DNA of 64,000 nucleotides from Sipunculus nudus (taxonomy: Eukaryota; Annelida; Sipuncula; Golfingiida; Sipunculidae). The position numbers and the translations under genes were made by a program. Where the stretch lies: the NCBI GenBank assembly GCA_026874595.1, contig JAPPUL010000072.1:1-64000 (forward strand), given 5' to 3'. Shown here one piece after another: positions 1 through 8,921 of the stretch; within the stretch, counting starts at the first letter, position 1; each line of letters starts with the position of its first letter. Under the pieces are notes generated by a model, which worked only from the letters and a program-made list of their open reading frames with translations, was not told the origin of the DNA and did no database searches.

Positions 1-1
1 T

Positions 2-685
2 ACCGGCTCCTTGGTGCCTAAGGGGTTACTTAAATGGGCAGGGGCTTTGTGTATTATAAGATCGTCATTTAAGATGAGCTATGAGGAGATTTATGAGTTT
101 TTAGAAGAGAATGTAAAAAAGGGAATAGTAGTAAGACTTCACACAGGAGACCCAAGTCTATATTCAACTATAGCAAAACAAATAAATCATTTAAAGAATA
201 AGAATATAGGATACGAGGTGGTACCGGGAGTAACATCGGCCTCAGGAGCAGCGTCTTTACTAAACATAGAATACACACTGCCCCACACCTCGCAAACACT
301 AATACTAACGAGGATAGAAGGAAAGACAAAGAATCCAGAAAAGCTATCAACGATATTAAGTTGTAAAAACTCATCAATAGTCTTTTATTTATCCATACAG
401 CTTCTAAACAAGCTAAAAGACGAGGCACTAAGGCTTGGATACAGTGCTAAAACGCCTTGTTGGGTTGTTGAGAAAGCGACTTGGGAAGAGGGTCAGAGGG
501 TATTGAAAGGGACTTTGGATACAATAGAAAATAAGGTTAAAGAATTAAACATAAAAGGCCTTGCTCTAATCTTATTTGGCAATTATCTAAATCAGGAGGA
601 GGGCGGAGCATCTCATTTATACAATGAGGAGAAGATAAATGCGCAAAACACACAAAATACAAAAGATAGCAATAATAACAATTAA
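2..685 (+). CDS. cbiF: Cobalt-precorrin-4 C11-methyltransferase, 5' end outside window
   Basis: SAM-dependent methyltransferase of the anaerobic-type cobalamin pathway that methylates C11 of the corrin precursor in the cytoplasm. The frame is open to the first base: residues TGSLVPKGLL before the first usable codon match the AGSLV region of CbiF/CobM, so the gene begins upstream of the window. Recognised by the SAM-site motif LHTGDPSLYS, the segment VVPGVTSASGAASLL, and LPHTSQTLILTR. It ends in an Asn-rich tail (NTQNTKDSNNNN) that overlaps cbiG by 47 bp, so translational coupling is likely. First of at least eight tightly packed cobalamin genes. The family is clear; only the N-terminus is missing. 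Confidence 0.93.
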   Translation, partial: TGSLVPKGLLKWAGALCIIRSSFKMSYEEIYEFLEENVKKGIVVRLHTGDPSLYSTIAKQINHLKNKNIGYEVVPGVTSASGAASLLNIEYTLPHTSQTLILTRIEGKTKNPEKLSTILSCKNSSIVFYLSIQLLNKLKDEALRLGYSAKTPCWVVEKATWEEGQRVLKGTLDTIENKVKELNIKGLALILFGNYLNQEEGGASHLYNEEKINAQNTQNTKDSNNNN

Positions 686-1805
686 CAAGTTCTCAGAAGA
701 AGGTGGACATAATTTACTTGATATCTTACTCAAAGATAAAAATGCTGATGAGATAACCCTATACAAGAAAAGGCCAATATCCGAAAAAGATAAGGGGAGC
801 GGACAGGGGAGCGGGCTGAGTAAGGAAAAGGGAAAAGGAATAGAAACTTATAGCGATATAGATGAGCTTTTAAAATGGCTTTGGAGCGGGTATGATATAA
901 TAATATGTTTTCTTGCAACTGGGATAGTGGTAAGAAAGATAAGCACTTTATTAAAAAGCAAGACAAGCGATCCTGGGATACTAATAATAAGCTTTGATTT
1001 AAGATATATAATACCGCTTTTGTCAGGCCACATAGGCGGTGGTAATGAATATGCACTTTTCCTACAAGAAAAGATAAAGCCAAGACCCGAAGTTTTCCTA
1101 ACAACAGCAACAGATCAAACCAAAACACCGGCATTTGATATGTTTGCTAAAGAGAATAACTTTGAAATAGAGAATATCAAAGCCTTAAAGAAGGTCTCAA
1201 ACGCTCTTTTGAACAAAGAAGAAATACATGTTATAACTTACACTACAATACATGATATTATAAAAGCTAATAAGATGTATGAAAGCTTTAGGGACAAGCA
1301 TTTAATAAAGTTTATTGACATTATGAGTATTAAAGATTATGAGTATAAAGGATATGAAGTAGATATTCCAAGAGTATGGATAAGCCCAACGAAACCGAAA
1401 TTGCCTTTAAGCCATATCGATTTATATCTCAAAGTACCTTTTGTTACTATAGGAATAGGAATAAACAGAGGAACTAGCTTTGAGCTTATAAATAAAGCAT
1501 TAGAGCAATTCTTTAAAGAGAATAATATTAGCTTACAAGATGTCTGTGCCTATGGCTCCTTTACGGCTAAAAGCGATGAACATGGTCTTTTGGAATTATC
1601 AACAAAGACAAAAAAAGATATATATTTTTATACGAAAGAACAGATAAATAGCCTAAAAGAAGATTTTACAAAGTCTCGTGCAAGCCACTTCTTTGGTATA
1701 AAAGGAGTTTGTGAACCTGCGGCTATATTAAGTTCTAAGTATAAAACATGTTTCATACGAAAGAGCAGTTACTTTGGAGCGATAACGCTTGCTGCTGCTT
1801 TTTAG
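639..1805 (+). CDS. cbiG: Cobalt-precorrin-5A hydrolase CbiG
   Basis: CbiG opens the delta-lactone ring of cobalt-precorrin-5A and releases acetaldehyde, a step found only in the anaerobic-type pathway. The N-terminal domain carries FLATGIVVRKI and the strongly conserved LLSGHIGGGNEYA (about residues 128-140). The C-terminal CobE/CbiG domain ends with GVCEPAAILSSKY and a final alanine-rich segment. The start at 639 has GAGGAG 6 bases upstream, inside cbiF. Between residues about 50 and 65 there is a Gly/Ser/Lys-rich insertion (KGSGQGSG) coded by a short tandem repeat, one of several such insertions in this window. A variable, non-homologous linker between the two domains is normal for the family. 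Confidence 0.92.
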   Translation: MRKTHKIQKIAIITINKFSEEGGHNLLDILLKDKNADEITLYKKRPISEKDKGSGQGSGLSKEKGKGIETYSDIDELLKWLWSGYDIIICFLATGIVVRKISTLLKSKTSDPGILIISFDLRYIIPLLSGHIGGGNEYALFLQEKIKPRPEVFLTTATDQTKTPAFDMFAKENNFEIENIKALKKVSNALLNKEEIHVITYTTIHDIIKANKMYESFRDKHLIKFIDIMSIKDYEYKGYEVDIPRVWISPTKPKLPLSHIDLYLKVPFVTIGIGINRGTSFELINKALEQFFKENNISLQDVCAYGSFTAKSDEHGLLELSTKTKKDIYFYTKEQINSLKEDFTKSRASHFFGIKGVCEPAAILSSKYKTCFIRKSSYFGAITLAAAF

Positions 1806-1889
1806 TTTTATAGAATATTCTTTTAATTCGGTTTTATAATATCTTTATAAGACAAATACTTTATAAAATAAAAGCGAGATGAAAATACA

Positions 1890-2666
1890 ATGAAAACACT
1901 ATACATAGTATCAACGGGTCCTGGAGACCCTTCACTTCTAACATTAAAAGCAAAAGAGATACTTGATGAGGTTGACATAATTGTCGGGTATGAGAAGTAT
2001 CTTGATGATTTAGGAGCTGTAATAGAAGGGAAGGAGACTCATCACAGTTCGATGACGGAAGAGATTAGCAGGTGCCATAAAGCTATAGACTTTGCCTTAG
2101 AGGATAAGAAGGTTGCACTCATTTCCAATGGCGATATAAATGTCTTTGGGCTTGCCTCTCTTGTGGTTGAGCTAATAGATGAGCGTGGGATATGGGATGA
2201 ATTAGAGATTGAAACTATATCAGGGGTTCCATCTTTACTTGAGGCGGCATGTAAAGCGGGTGCACCAATAAGCCAGGATTTTGCAGTAATAAGTTTATCT
2301 GATAGGCTAACGCCGCTTGAGCAGATAGAAAAACGCCTTAAGAGTGCACTTGAAAGTGGTTTTATAGTAATAATCATGAACCCAAAATCAAGAAAACGCC
2401 TTGCACCTTATGAGAGTTTATTAGAATATTTATCTGCTTATAAATCCCATCCTGTAATAGTAGCCCAGAACGTATCACGGCAAAGCGAACAGATAGAAAT
2501 AAAGACAACAGAGGAGCTTATAGAAGATGGAATTGAGAATCCGAGTGTACACATGTCAACGTTGCTTATAATAGGCAACGAATCAACTAGATTCACAAAG
2601 AACAAAAGAGTTCTAACTCCCCGCGGCTATCTAAACAAGTACAATCTAGACGGAAGCAGACAATAA
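1890..2666 (+). CDS. cbiH: Precorrin-3B / cobalt-precorrin-3 C17-methyltransferase
   Basis: SAM-dependent ring-contraction methyltransferase of cobalamin synthesis (CbiH, equivalent to CobJ). Near the start, YIVSTGPGDPSLLTLKAKEIL is the family's N-terminal glycine-rich signature. IIVGYEKYLDDL follows, then the SAM-pocket segment VALISNGDINVFGLASLV, and ISGVPSLLEAA in place of the usual SGVTA. Length (258 aa) is normal for a single-domain CbiH. An 84-bp gap separates it from cbiG, and only 5 bp separate its stop codon from the next gene, so it sits inside the operon. Assigned to CbiH rather than another corrin methyltransferase by the YEKYLDDL and GDINVFG segments. Confidence 0.93.
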   Translation: MKTLYIVSTGPGDPSLLTLKAKEILDEVDIIVGYEKYLDDLGAVIEGKETHHSSMTEEISRCHKAIDFALEDKKVALISNGDINVFGLASLVVELIDERGIWDELEIETISGVPSLLEAACKAGAPISQDFAVISLSDRLTPLEQIEKRLKSALESGFIVIIMNPKSRKRLAPYESLLEYLSAYKSHPVIVAQNVSRQSEQIEIKTTEELIEDGIENPSVHMSTLLIIGNESTRFTKNKRVLTPRGYLNKYNLDGSRQ

Positions 2667-2671
2667 TAAAT

Positions 2672-3121
2672 ATGATAGATGTAGACAAAATACTTAAGTC
2701 CATATCAAGCTGGCGAGATGGTTTTAAGGAAAAGCGTCTTAGCTTGCTAAACAAGTTACTATTGTCGGGAAAAACAGAAGAAGAGATATATGCTTATTTT
2801 GACTTTGATAATATGGAAGTAGCAGAACTTGATTTTTGTCCCTTATACAAAAGGCATACAAAATGCCATAACACAAGGACTCTAAACTGTTTTGGCTGTG
2901 ATTGTAGATATTACGAGGTGGAGGTAACCAAAAAGAGCGACAAAACGTATATAGGAAGATGTTCACTAAAGTCTAAGAAAGCAAAGCATACTAATCATTC
3001 AAAGGATAAAGATGTCTATATATTAGACTGTTCAAGCTGTACAATACCCCATAGCAGAAAATATGCAAAGGAATTTATCGCTGAAGACGTACAAAACGCA
3101 CTAAGTAAGATCGCCAAATAG
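2672..3121 (+). CDS. Cys-rich small domain protein in cobalamin operon
   Basis: A 149-aa soluble protein with an ordered set of cysteines and histidines: CPLYKRHTKCH, then CFGCDCRYYEV, then RCSLKS, then DCSSCTIPH. This resembles the cysteine-rich small domain often called zf-like (PF04071: CPFYPCH, CFCPFYPC, C..C..PH), thought to bind metal. It starts 5 bp after cbiH and precedes cobS. Members of this family occur in cobalamin gene clusters of anaerobes and methanogens, which suggests a role in metal handling or corrinoid assembly, but no reaction is known. About the first 55 residues are a helical extension without cysteine. The domain call is from motif spacing by eye. Confidence 0.7.
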   Translation: MIDVDKILKSISSWRDGFKEKRLSLLNKLLLSGKTEEEIYAYFDFDNMEVAELDFCPLYKRHTKCHNTRTLNCFGCDCRYYEVEVTKKSDKTYIGRCSLKSKKAKHTNHSKDKDVYILDCSSCTIPHSRKYAKEFIAEDVQNALSKIAK

Positions 3122-3128
3122 ATTACAC

Positions 3129-3975
3129 ATGCTATCAAAAGAAACAGAAAGTCTTATAAAAGCGCTTAGGTTCTTGACAATAGTTCCACTAGGAATAGAT
3201 AAAGGGGCAAACGAGGGGGGAACAAACGAGGGGGGAGCAAACGAGGGGGACGAGGACAAACGAGGATTATAAAGGAGTTGCAAAATACTTTCCGTTGGTA
3301 AGTCTTCTACTTGGAGTTTTGACCCTACTCGTAATAAGTTTGCTAAAGCTGATACTCCCTGTAGATCTGTCTATATTGCTTGGAGGCATAGTATTCCCGA
3401 TAATATTAACTGGGGCATTACATCAAGATGGGCTTGGTGATTTTTGTGATGGTTTTGGCAACGGTGGCAATAAGGAAGATATCCTAAAGATAATGCAAGA
3501 CCATAATCTTGGGACTTACGGGACACTTGGCATAACACTTAACATATTAATAGATTATGTAAGCCTTAGCCTACTAAGCCAGACAGGACATCTGATAGGA
3601 GCAATATTGCTTGGGAGCACAACAAGCATGGTTTTGGCAATATCTTACATAAGCAGTCAAGATTATGCAAGGAATGGGCAAGGGGAAAAAGGCAGAGGAG
3701 GAAAAGGCAGAGGAGGAAAAGGCAGAGGAGGAAAAGGCGCTATATTTGAAGTGTCCAAAAGGCAAACTCTTGTCCAAGCAACAATCTTAATTATTACAAT
3801 AATTATCTTATACAAATGCTCAGGACTATTTATCGTGTTTTTGCAAATCATATTATGGTATGCATTTGGCACTTTTGTAAAAAGGCGTATAGGAGGGTAT
3901 ACAGGGGACACACTAGGGGCAACGATTGCATTTTCCAAGAGCCTTTTATATTTAAGTCTTCTTATAGTATCATAA
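3129..3975 (+). CDS. cobS: Cobalamin synthase CobS, split by a frameshift in a G-rich repeat
   Basis: Membrane enzyme joining adenosyl-GDP-cobinamide and alpha-ribazole. The N-terminal part (MLSKETESLIKALRFLTIVP) starts at ATG 3129 in one frame; that frame stops at about 3270. The rest (GVAKYFPLVSLLLGV onward, with ALHQDGLGDFCDGFGNGG, the metal-binding DGLGD region, and RRIGGYTGDTLGA) is in the +1 frame, open from 3199 and running to 3975. Both frames are open across a tandem repeat with runs of five to six G, so the break lies there. A second insertion, GRGGK repeated, sits in a loop before the last membrane segments. Either a sequencing or slippage indel, or a gene that needs frameshifting or transcript slippage. 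Neighbours cobC and cbiB support the assignment. Confidence 0.85.
3199..3265 (+). repeat. Imperfect G-rich tandem repeat in cobS 5' region
   Basis: About four imperfect 15-bp-like units built on caaacgagggggg with endings aa, ag and ac, containing two G6 runs (3215-3220, 3230-3235) and one G5 run (3245-3249). It lies exactly where the cobS reading frame changes. G-run slippage would move the frame. Confidence 0.9.
3677..3738 (+). repeat. 15-bp in-frame minisatellite inside cobS
   Basis: Three perfect copies of ggcagaggaggaaaa (3691-3735) follow a shorter imperfect copy from 3677. They encode GRGGK repeated, a basic glycine-rich loop inserted between two membrane segments of CobS. Because the unit is 15 bp, copy number can change without a frame break. 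Confidence 0.92.
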
Positions 3976-3978
3976 AAC

Positions 3979-4587
3979 ATGAATATATATTTAATAAGAC
4001 ATCCAAAGGTAGAGCTTAAAGGAAATATATGCTACGGGCAAACGGACCTAAAGCCACATAGAGGCTTTAAAAAAGATTGCCAAGAGCTTTTAGACAAGTT
4101 AAAAATAGATAGAGAAAAGGAAGTGTATACAAGTCCGCTAAGTCGGTGTTTGTTGGTAGCAAAGTATTTAAAAGAGCATGTTAAAGATTTATCTTATAAA
4201 GTAGATGAGAGGCTTATGGAGCTTAATTTTGGGGACTGGGAGATGCAGAATTGGGCTTATATAGACAAAGAAGAATTCATGGAATGGGAAAAGGATATAT
4301 TAAACACAAAGTGTCCAAACGGGGAGTCTTACAAAGAATTAACTATGCGATCAGATGAGTTTATGCAAGAGCTTATAAAAGAGACTTATGAAGGAGATGG
4401 TATTAGTAAAGACAAAATAAAAGACAAAGTAATAATAACGCACAAAGGAATAATACTTGCAATACTTGGAAAGATACTGGGTTTAAGCGTTAAAAACTCA
4501 TTAAGATTAGAAATATCAAATAAAAGTGTAACGAAGCTAAATAAAAGGGCAAATGGATTTATGATAGAGTACATAAATTGGAAATAA
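3979..4587 (+). CDS. cobC: Alpha-ribazole phosphatase CobC (histidine phosphatase family)
   Basis: Histidine phosphatase that removes phosphate from alpha-ribazole-5'-phosphate or the finished nucleotide-loop product in cobalamin assembly. The N-terminal IYLIRHPKVE contains the RH phosphorylated-histidine motif (His8), followed by GQTDLKP, TSPLSRCLLVAKYL and MELNFGDWE, the usual CobC run. ITHKGIILAIL near residue 155 supplies the second catalytic histidine in the usual place (THxG). It starts 3 bp after the cobS stop and its end overlaps cbiB by 10 bp. Position between cobS and cbiB supports CobC over a general phosphoglycerate mutase. Confidence 0.9.
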   Translation: MNIYLIRHPKVELKGNICYGQTDLKPHRGFKKDCQELLDKLKIDREKEVYTSPLSRCLLVAKYLKEHVKDLSYKVDERLMELNFGDWEMQNWAYIDKEEFMEWEKDILNTKCPNGESYKELTMRSDEFMQELIKETYEGDGISKDKIKDKVIITHKGIILAILGKILGLSVKNSLRLEISNKSVTKLNKRANGFMIEYINWK

Positions 4588-5504
4588 ATGTTTCACTTGG
4601 GCTACTTGCCTATATAACAGATCTACTATTCTCAGAACCGAAAAGACTAAAGCACCCGATAATTTTAATGGGAGACTATATAAACTTCTATAAAAAGCGC
4701 TATTATAAAGACAGCGTGCTTTCGGGCGGCCTTTTAACATTTAGTTTAATTTTGCAAGTAATAATACTAATATATTTAATAAATCTTTTACTAAGCCTTC
4801 TGCCACATCCCTTATATGTGGGGCTAAGTGGACTTATTGGTTCTATGGGTCTTTCAAGTGCGATGTTAAAAGATAGTGTTTTAGGGGTTTTGGAAGCTGC
4901 AAGTCAAGAGGAGAGGCGGGCACGACTTAGCATGCTAATAACGCGTGATACAACCGGAATGGATGATAATGAAATATATAAATGCAGCATAGAAACGTAT
5001 AGCGAGAATCTAAGTGACGGACTAATAGCCCCACTTTTCTATTTGCTTGTAGGCGGGCTTTACGGATTATTCATATACAAAGCGATATCAACATTAGATT
5101 CTATGGTAGGTTATAAGGATATTAAAAACATTAGATTTGGGAAACTATCAGCCAAGCTAGATGACTTACTAAACTACATACCCTCAAGGCTAACAGCTCT
5201 TTTAATACTTTTGATGAAAATACTTTTGATGAAAGGGTTTAAGCTAAGTCTTTTAAAACAGGTTATAAAGGAGGGAAAAGAGCAAGAGAGTCCGAATGCA
5301 GGTTTTCCTATGAGTGCGATGGCATTATATGTAGGCGTTGAGCTTGGGGGAGGGGGCTATTATAATGATAAATTTAAAGAGAAGGGCTTACTTGGGGTAG
5401 GCGGACGTTGTAAATTACAAAAAAGCGATGTAGAGCGGGCGCTATCTTTAGGTAGGCGGCTTGACATATTGCTACTTGGAATACTAATACTATGTATAAT
5501 ATAA
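4578..5504 (+). CDS. cbiB: Adenosylcobinamide-phosphate synthase CbiB
   Basis: Integral membrane protein that attaches aminopropanol (phosphate) to adenosylcobyrate. Family motifs: LLFSEPKRLKHPIILMG near the N-terminus, ITRDTTGMDDNEIYKCSIETYSENLSDGLIAPLFYLLVGG (the CbiB core, about residues 121-160), STLDSMVGYK, and PNAGFPMSAMALYVGVEL. Several hydrophobic spans are visible. The chosen start is TTG 4578, which overlaps the cobC stop by 10 bp; an ATG at 4588 is in another frame. A small internal duplication LLMKILLMK (about residue 211) is coded by a short direct repeat. Overlap with both neighbours indicates translational coupling. Confidence 0.93.
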   Translation: MEINVSLGLLAYITDLLFSEPKRLKHPIILMGDYINFYKKRYYKDSVLSGGLLTFSLILQVIILIYLINLLLSLLPHPLYVGLSGLIGSMGLSSAMLKDSVLGVLEAASQEERRARLSMLITRDTTGMDDNEIYKCSIETYSENLSDGLIAPLFYLLVGGLYGLFIYKAISTLDSMVGYKDIKNIRFGKLSAKLDDLLNYIPSRLTALLILLMKILLMKGFKLSLLKQVIKEGKEQESPNAGFPMSAMALYVGVELGGGGYYNDKFKEKGLLGVGGRCKLQKSDVERALSLGRRLDILLLGILILCII

Positions 5505-6013
5505 AGATAGGCTACATAGGAGGCGTGCGGAGTGGCAAATCGTCCTTAGCAGAGAAAAAGATACTAAGCCTTTGCAAAAGAACCGTAAAACCGCTATACC
5601 TTGCAACAGCAAAAATAATAGACTCTGAGATGGAGACTAGGATAAAGCTGCATAAAAAGCGCCGTAAAGATAAATTCCTAACAAAAGAAGAGCCTTTAAA
5701 AATAGAGAAAGTAATAAAGGAGACAGATAATGAAAATCCAATATTAATAGAGTCAGTAAATATGTGGCTAAACAACATGCTATACGAGAAAAAGGATGGA
5801 AGGCTAATATTAGATATTATGGAAAGGATATTAAAGACAGACAAAACACTTGTATTTGTAAAGGAGTCAGTCGGTCATGGTATAATGCCACCAAATAAGC
5901 TTGCCCGTGAATTTATAGATTTATCTGGGGAGATAGATCTTCTATTTGGTAAATATTGCCAAGAAGTCTATCTTTGTTTTGCAGGACAAGCATTAAGACT
6001 AAAGCCAAACTAG
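5492..6013 (+). CDS. cobU: Adenosylcobinamide kinase / guanylyltransferase CobU
   Basis: Bifunctional enzyme that phosphorylates adenosylcobinamide and then adds GMP for CobS. The P-loop GGVRSGKS spans residues 10-17 (GGARSGKS is usual). It is followed by YLATAKIIDSEMETRIKLHKKRR, with the histidine that becomes guanylylated in this family, and TKEEPLKIEKVI. VKESVGHGIMPPNKLAREF corresponds to the EVGxGIVPxNxLAR region. Length 173 aa is normal. It overlaps the cbiB end by 13 bp and is the last gene of the operon; 22 bp separate it from the convergent TRAP permease gene. Confidence 0.94.
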   Translation: MYNIKIGYIGGVRSGKSSLAEKKILSLCKRTVKPLYLATAKIIDSEMETRIKLHKKRRKDKFLTKEEPLKIEKVIKETDNENPILIESVNMWLNNMLYEKKDGRLILDIMERILKTDKTLVFVKESVGHGIMPPNKLAREFIDLSGEIDLLFGKYCQEVYLCFAGQALRLKPN

Positions 6014-6035
6014 AATATTATACTAATACAAGCAC

Positions 6036-8798
6036 TTACGTAGTCGGAATTGGGTCAATAGGTCTTTTAGTCTGTATAAAGTAAATACCCACAAAAAGAG
6101 CAGCGCCAATTAGAGTAGAAAATATCTCAGGCCAATAAACTAAAATAGTAATAGGTATAAGCAGAATAAACTCCCAGAGTTTAGTTTTTCTTGCAAGAAA
6201 GCCTTGGGTTAGGGCTGCAAACGCTATTGTCCCTAATATGGTGGATGAGAAAACAACAAAAACACGCCATAAAGAAACATCAAAATAAACACCCTCAGGC
6301 GAAGTAAGTAAAACCTCCGGCACAAATGCAAACAGAATTGGCATAACATAAAGCATCTTAGCAAATTTAAAAGATGTCCAGCCCGTTTGCCAAGGGTTTG
6401 AACCTGCAATTGCCGCACCTGCATATGCAGCAATACAAACAGGCGGCGTTATATTTGAATCTTGACTAAACCAATAAACTATCATATGAGCAGCAATCAA
6501 AGCAACCCCAAGTTCTTGCAATGCAACAGCCACAAGCGACACTGTAATAACATAAGCTGCTGTTACCGGAACTCCCATCCCAAGTATTAGCGACGCAAAC
6601 GCTATTAATATAACTGTAAATAATATCTTAGAAACTTGTAAAATACTTTCTATTTCCAAACCAAACATGTTTGCTATCGGATAGGCAAACGCATCTGCAA
6701 GACTTGATGAGCTTTTTAATATAATCTGAGAAAACTTAAGCCCAATCCCAGTTTGGTATATAACCCCAACTATAATACCAATAACCCCTATAGTAGCTCC
6801 TATTACCAAGGTCTGTCTTGCGCCCTGTAAAATAGCATCCCCACTCTCATAATAAATTTCTTTAAGTAAATTTAAAAACCAGTCTCGCACTCCCGAAATA
6901 CTAAAACCTAAAACCAAAAAGAGTCCTATACTAAAAAGAAAAAGATATACAGGATCTAATGTATATATATCTTTTATAAGACCCGCATTCCCTGTGATTT
7001 CTATTATTATAAAAAGGAGTATATCAAGTGCTATTTTGAATGTAATGGGAACCAGAGTCCACAACATAACTCGTTTGCTCTTATCTATACTCTTATTTAC
7101 TACAGATACTAAAATACATGTTATAACACCATAAAAAGCTGCATACCCAGGTGAAAAGGCTTTTATCATAAGCCAGGTTATAACAATAAGAGGTAAGGCC
7201 AAATATCCATCTCGCTTTAAAAGCTCTTTCATACTCTCAATCCTATCTTCCATCCCCGTAAGGTGATATTTCTTTGCCTCAAAATGTATCATCACAAAAA
7301 CACCAAGTATATACATCAAAGCTGGGAATATCGCTACTAGCATAATAGTCGAATATGCTGTCTCCGTCATCTCCGCCATTATAAAGCCTCCTGCCCCCAT
7401 TATAGGTGGCAAGAACATTCCCGCTATCGACGCTGATGGCTCTATGGCTCCTGCAACGTGCGGCCTGAACCCTGCCCGCTTCATTAACGGTATTGTAAAT
7501 ATTCCTGTTGACACCGTGTTAGCTATTGCACTGCCCGATATAGACCCAAACAACGCTGATGCTATTACCGAAACCTTTGCTGGTCCCCCTACCCTCTTTC
7601 CTGCCGCTGATAGCGCAAACTCTACAAAGAAATTTGTTGAACCTGATTTACTTAAAAATGCGCCAAAGAATATAAACAGTATTACATAAGTTGCAAGCAC
7701 ATATGCCATTATACCAAATGTGCCGTGCTTATTTATGAATACTGATACAAATACTTCCTTTAATGAATTACCTCCGTGTTGTAATAACTCGGGTACGAAA
7801 CTATAGGCTCCAAAATACGAATAGGCTAGAAATACTACCCCAAATATCGTTAGCGACCACCCCAATACCCGCCTCGTTACCTCAAGCGATACCATTATAC
7901 CTATTACGCTTATTAGAAAATCAAAATCACTCTCAAGACCAATTCGAGAGGTCAACTCAACATACACAAACATCCAGTACCCTATACTACATAACGCTCC
8001 AAGCAAAAATACCATGTCCGACAATACCGGCCTGTCTCCTGCCTCATCTATTCCCAATCTCTTCAAAAATGGCTTCAAATACAAATACAAAAGTACGCAT
8101 ATCCCAAATAGCGTCAAAACCCAGCCTATAAAAACTCGGGCCCCTCCCAAACTAAAACTATAGCCTATTATCTTTATCTCTTCTGAAGCCGTTTTTGCAT
8201 TTACAAGCTCTGCACTGCCCAAAAATATTACGAAGTTTACAAGCCAATATATACTAAGAAGAAACACTAGCCCCAAAAAAACATAATTTACTAAACGCCT
8301 GCCTCTAACATCTTTACCTTTATGCGCTAGTGTGCTTAAACCGCGTATTACATATCCCCCATACGCAAACAATATTACCCCAACCCCGTAGTACACTACA
8401 TATCCAAGATCAGAGCTTTCTTCTACCCCAGAAACCCCAAACGCATTTAATATCCATAAAAACATTAATAGCAAATACACCACGTTCATTATAAGGGAGG
8501 TTGTATAGCTCTTTTTATAGTCTTCTATTCGCGAGAACGGAAATAACAAAAATACTAAAACAAAAGTTATTAATACATATATCCCACGGTGATACTGATC
8601 GCTGAATGGTTGTATGCCTGCTCCATATAAATAAGAGAGTACCAGTATGTAAGAGAATATCCCCGCCACTATATACCAGCTTTTCCTTAGCTTCCGAAAC
8701 CCTCCTTGCTCCTTATCCATGAACTTTAATATCTTCTCTTTCTCACCCTTGTTAAGGTTTTCAACGCCTTCAAGTCCTTCTTTATTCTCATCAGCCAT
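6036..8798 (-). CDS. TRAP transporter fused 4TM/12TM permease (TAXI type)
   Basis: Inner-membrane permease in which the small (DctQ-like) and large (DctM-like) TRAP subunits are fused, as is usual for TAXI-type systems. It works with a periplasmic binding protein, and uptake is driven by ion gradients. 920 aa: a charged cytoplasmic N-terminus of about 40 residues, about four membrane segments to residue 160, then the DctM-like domain. The core is seen in ALFGSISGSAIANTVSTGIFTIPLMKRAGF, EPSASIAGMFLPPIMGAGGFIMAEMT and ILGMGVPVTAAYVI. The binding-protein gene lies directly upstream on the same strand with an intervening hairpin. Substrate unknown; glutamate, related dicarboxylates or osmolytes are possible for this family. 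Confidence 0.93.
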   Translation of the reverse strand: MADENKEGLEGVENLNKGEKEKILKFMDKEQGGFRKLRKSWYIVAGIFSYILVLSYLYGAGIQPFSDQYHRGIYVLITFVLVFLLFPFSRIEDYKKSYTTSLIMNVVYLLLMFLWILNAFGVSGVEESSDLGYVVYYGVGVILFAYGGYVIRGLSTLAHKGKDVRGRRLVNYVFLGLVFLLSIYWLVNFVIFLGSAELVNAKTASEEIKIIGYSFSLGGARVFIGWVLTLFGICVLLYLYLKPFLKRLGIDEAGDRPVLSDMVFLLGALCSIGYWMFVYVELTSRIGLESDFDFLISVIGIMVSLEVTRRVLGWSLTIFGVVFLAYSYFGAYSFVPELLQHGGNSLKEVFVSVFINKHGTFGIMAYVLATYVILFIFFGAFLSKSGSTNFFVEFALSAAGKRVGGPAKVSVIASALFGSISGSAIANTVSTGIFTIPLMKRAGFRPHVAGAIEPSASIAGMFLPPIMGAGGFIMAEMTETAYSTIMLVAIFPALMYILGVFVMIHFEAKKYHLTGMEDRIESMKELLKRDGYLALPLIVITWLMIKAFSPGYAAFYGVITCILVSVVNKSIDKSKRVMLWTLVPITFKIALDILLFIIIEITGNAGLIKDIYTLDPVYLFLFSIGLFLVLGFSISGVRDWFLNLLKEIYYESGDAILQGARQTLVIGATIGVIGIIVGVIYQTGIGLKFSQIILKSSSSLADAFAYPIANMFGLEIESILQVSKILFTVILIAFASLILGMGVPVTAAYVITVSLVAVALQELGVALIAAHMIVYWFSQDSNITPPVCIAAYAGAAIAGSNPWQTGWTSFKFAKMLYVMPILFAFVPEVLLTSPEGVYFDVSLWRVFVVFSSTILGTIAFAALTQGFLARKTKLWEFILLIPITILVYWPEIFSTLIGAALFVGIYFIQTKRPIDPIPTT

Positions 8799-8921
8799 AT
8801 AGTTCTACCCTTTTACATATACATAGTTACTTCAATCTGTTTTATCTGTACCCCTGCTTTAGACTTCATAATAGTAGCATTTTACTTAGTAGCATTTTAC
8901 TTAGGCGCCATAATAAAAAGA

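Noticed and set aside
3574-3980. Minus-strand ORFs opposite cobS (Ser/Ala/Phe-rich and Pro-rich repeats)
   Set aside because: They are antisense readings of the GRGGK minisatellite and of membrane-segment codons.
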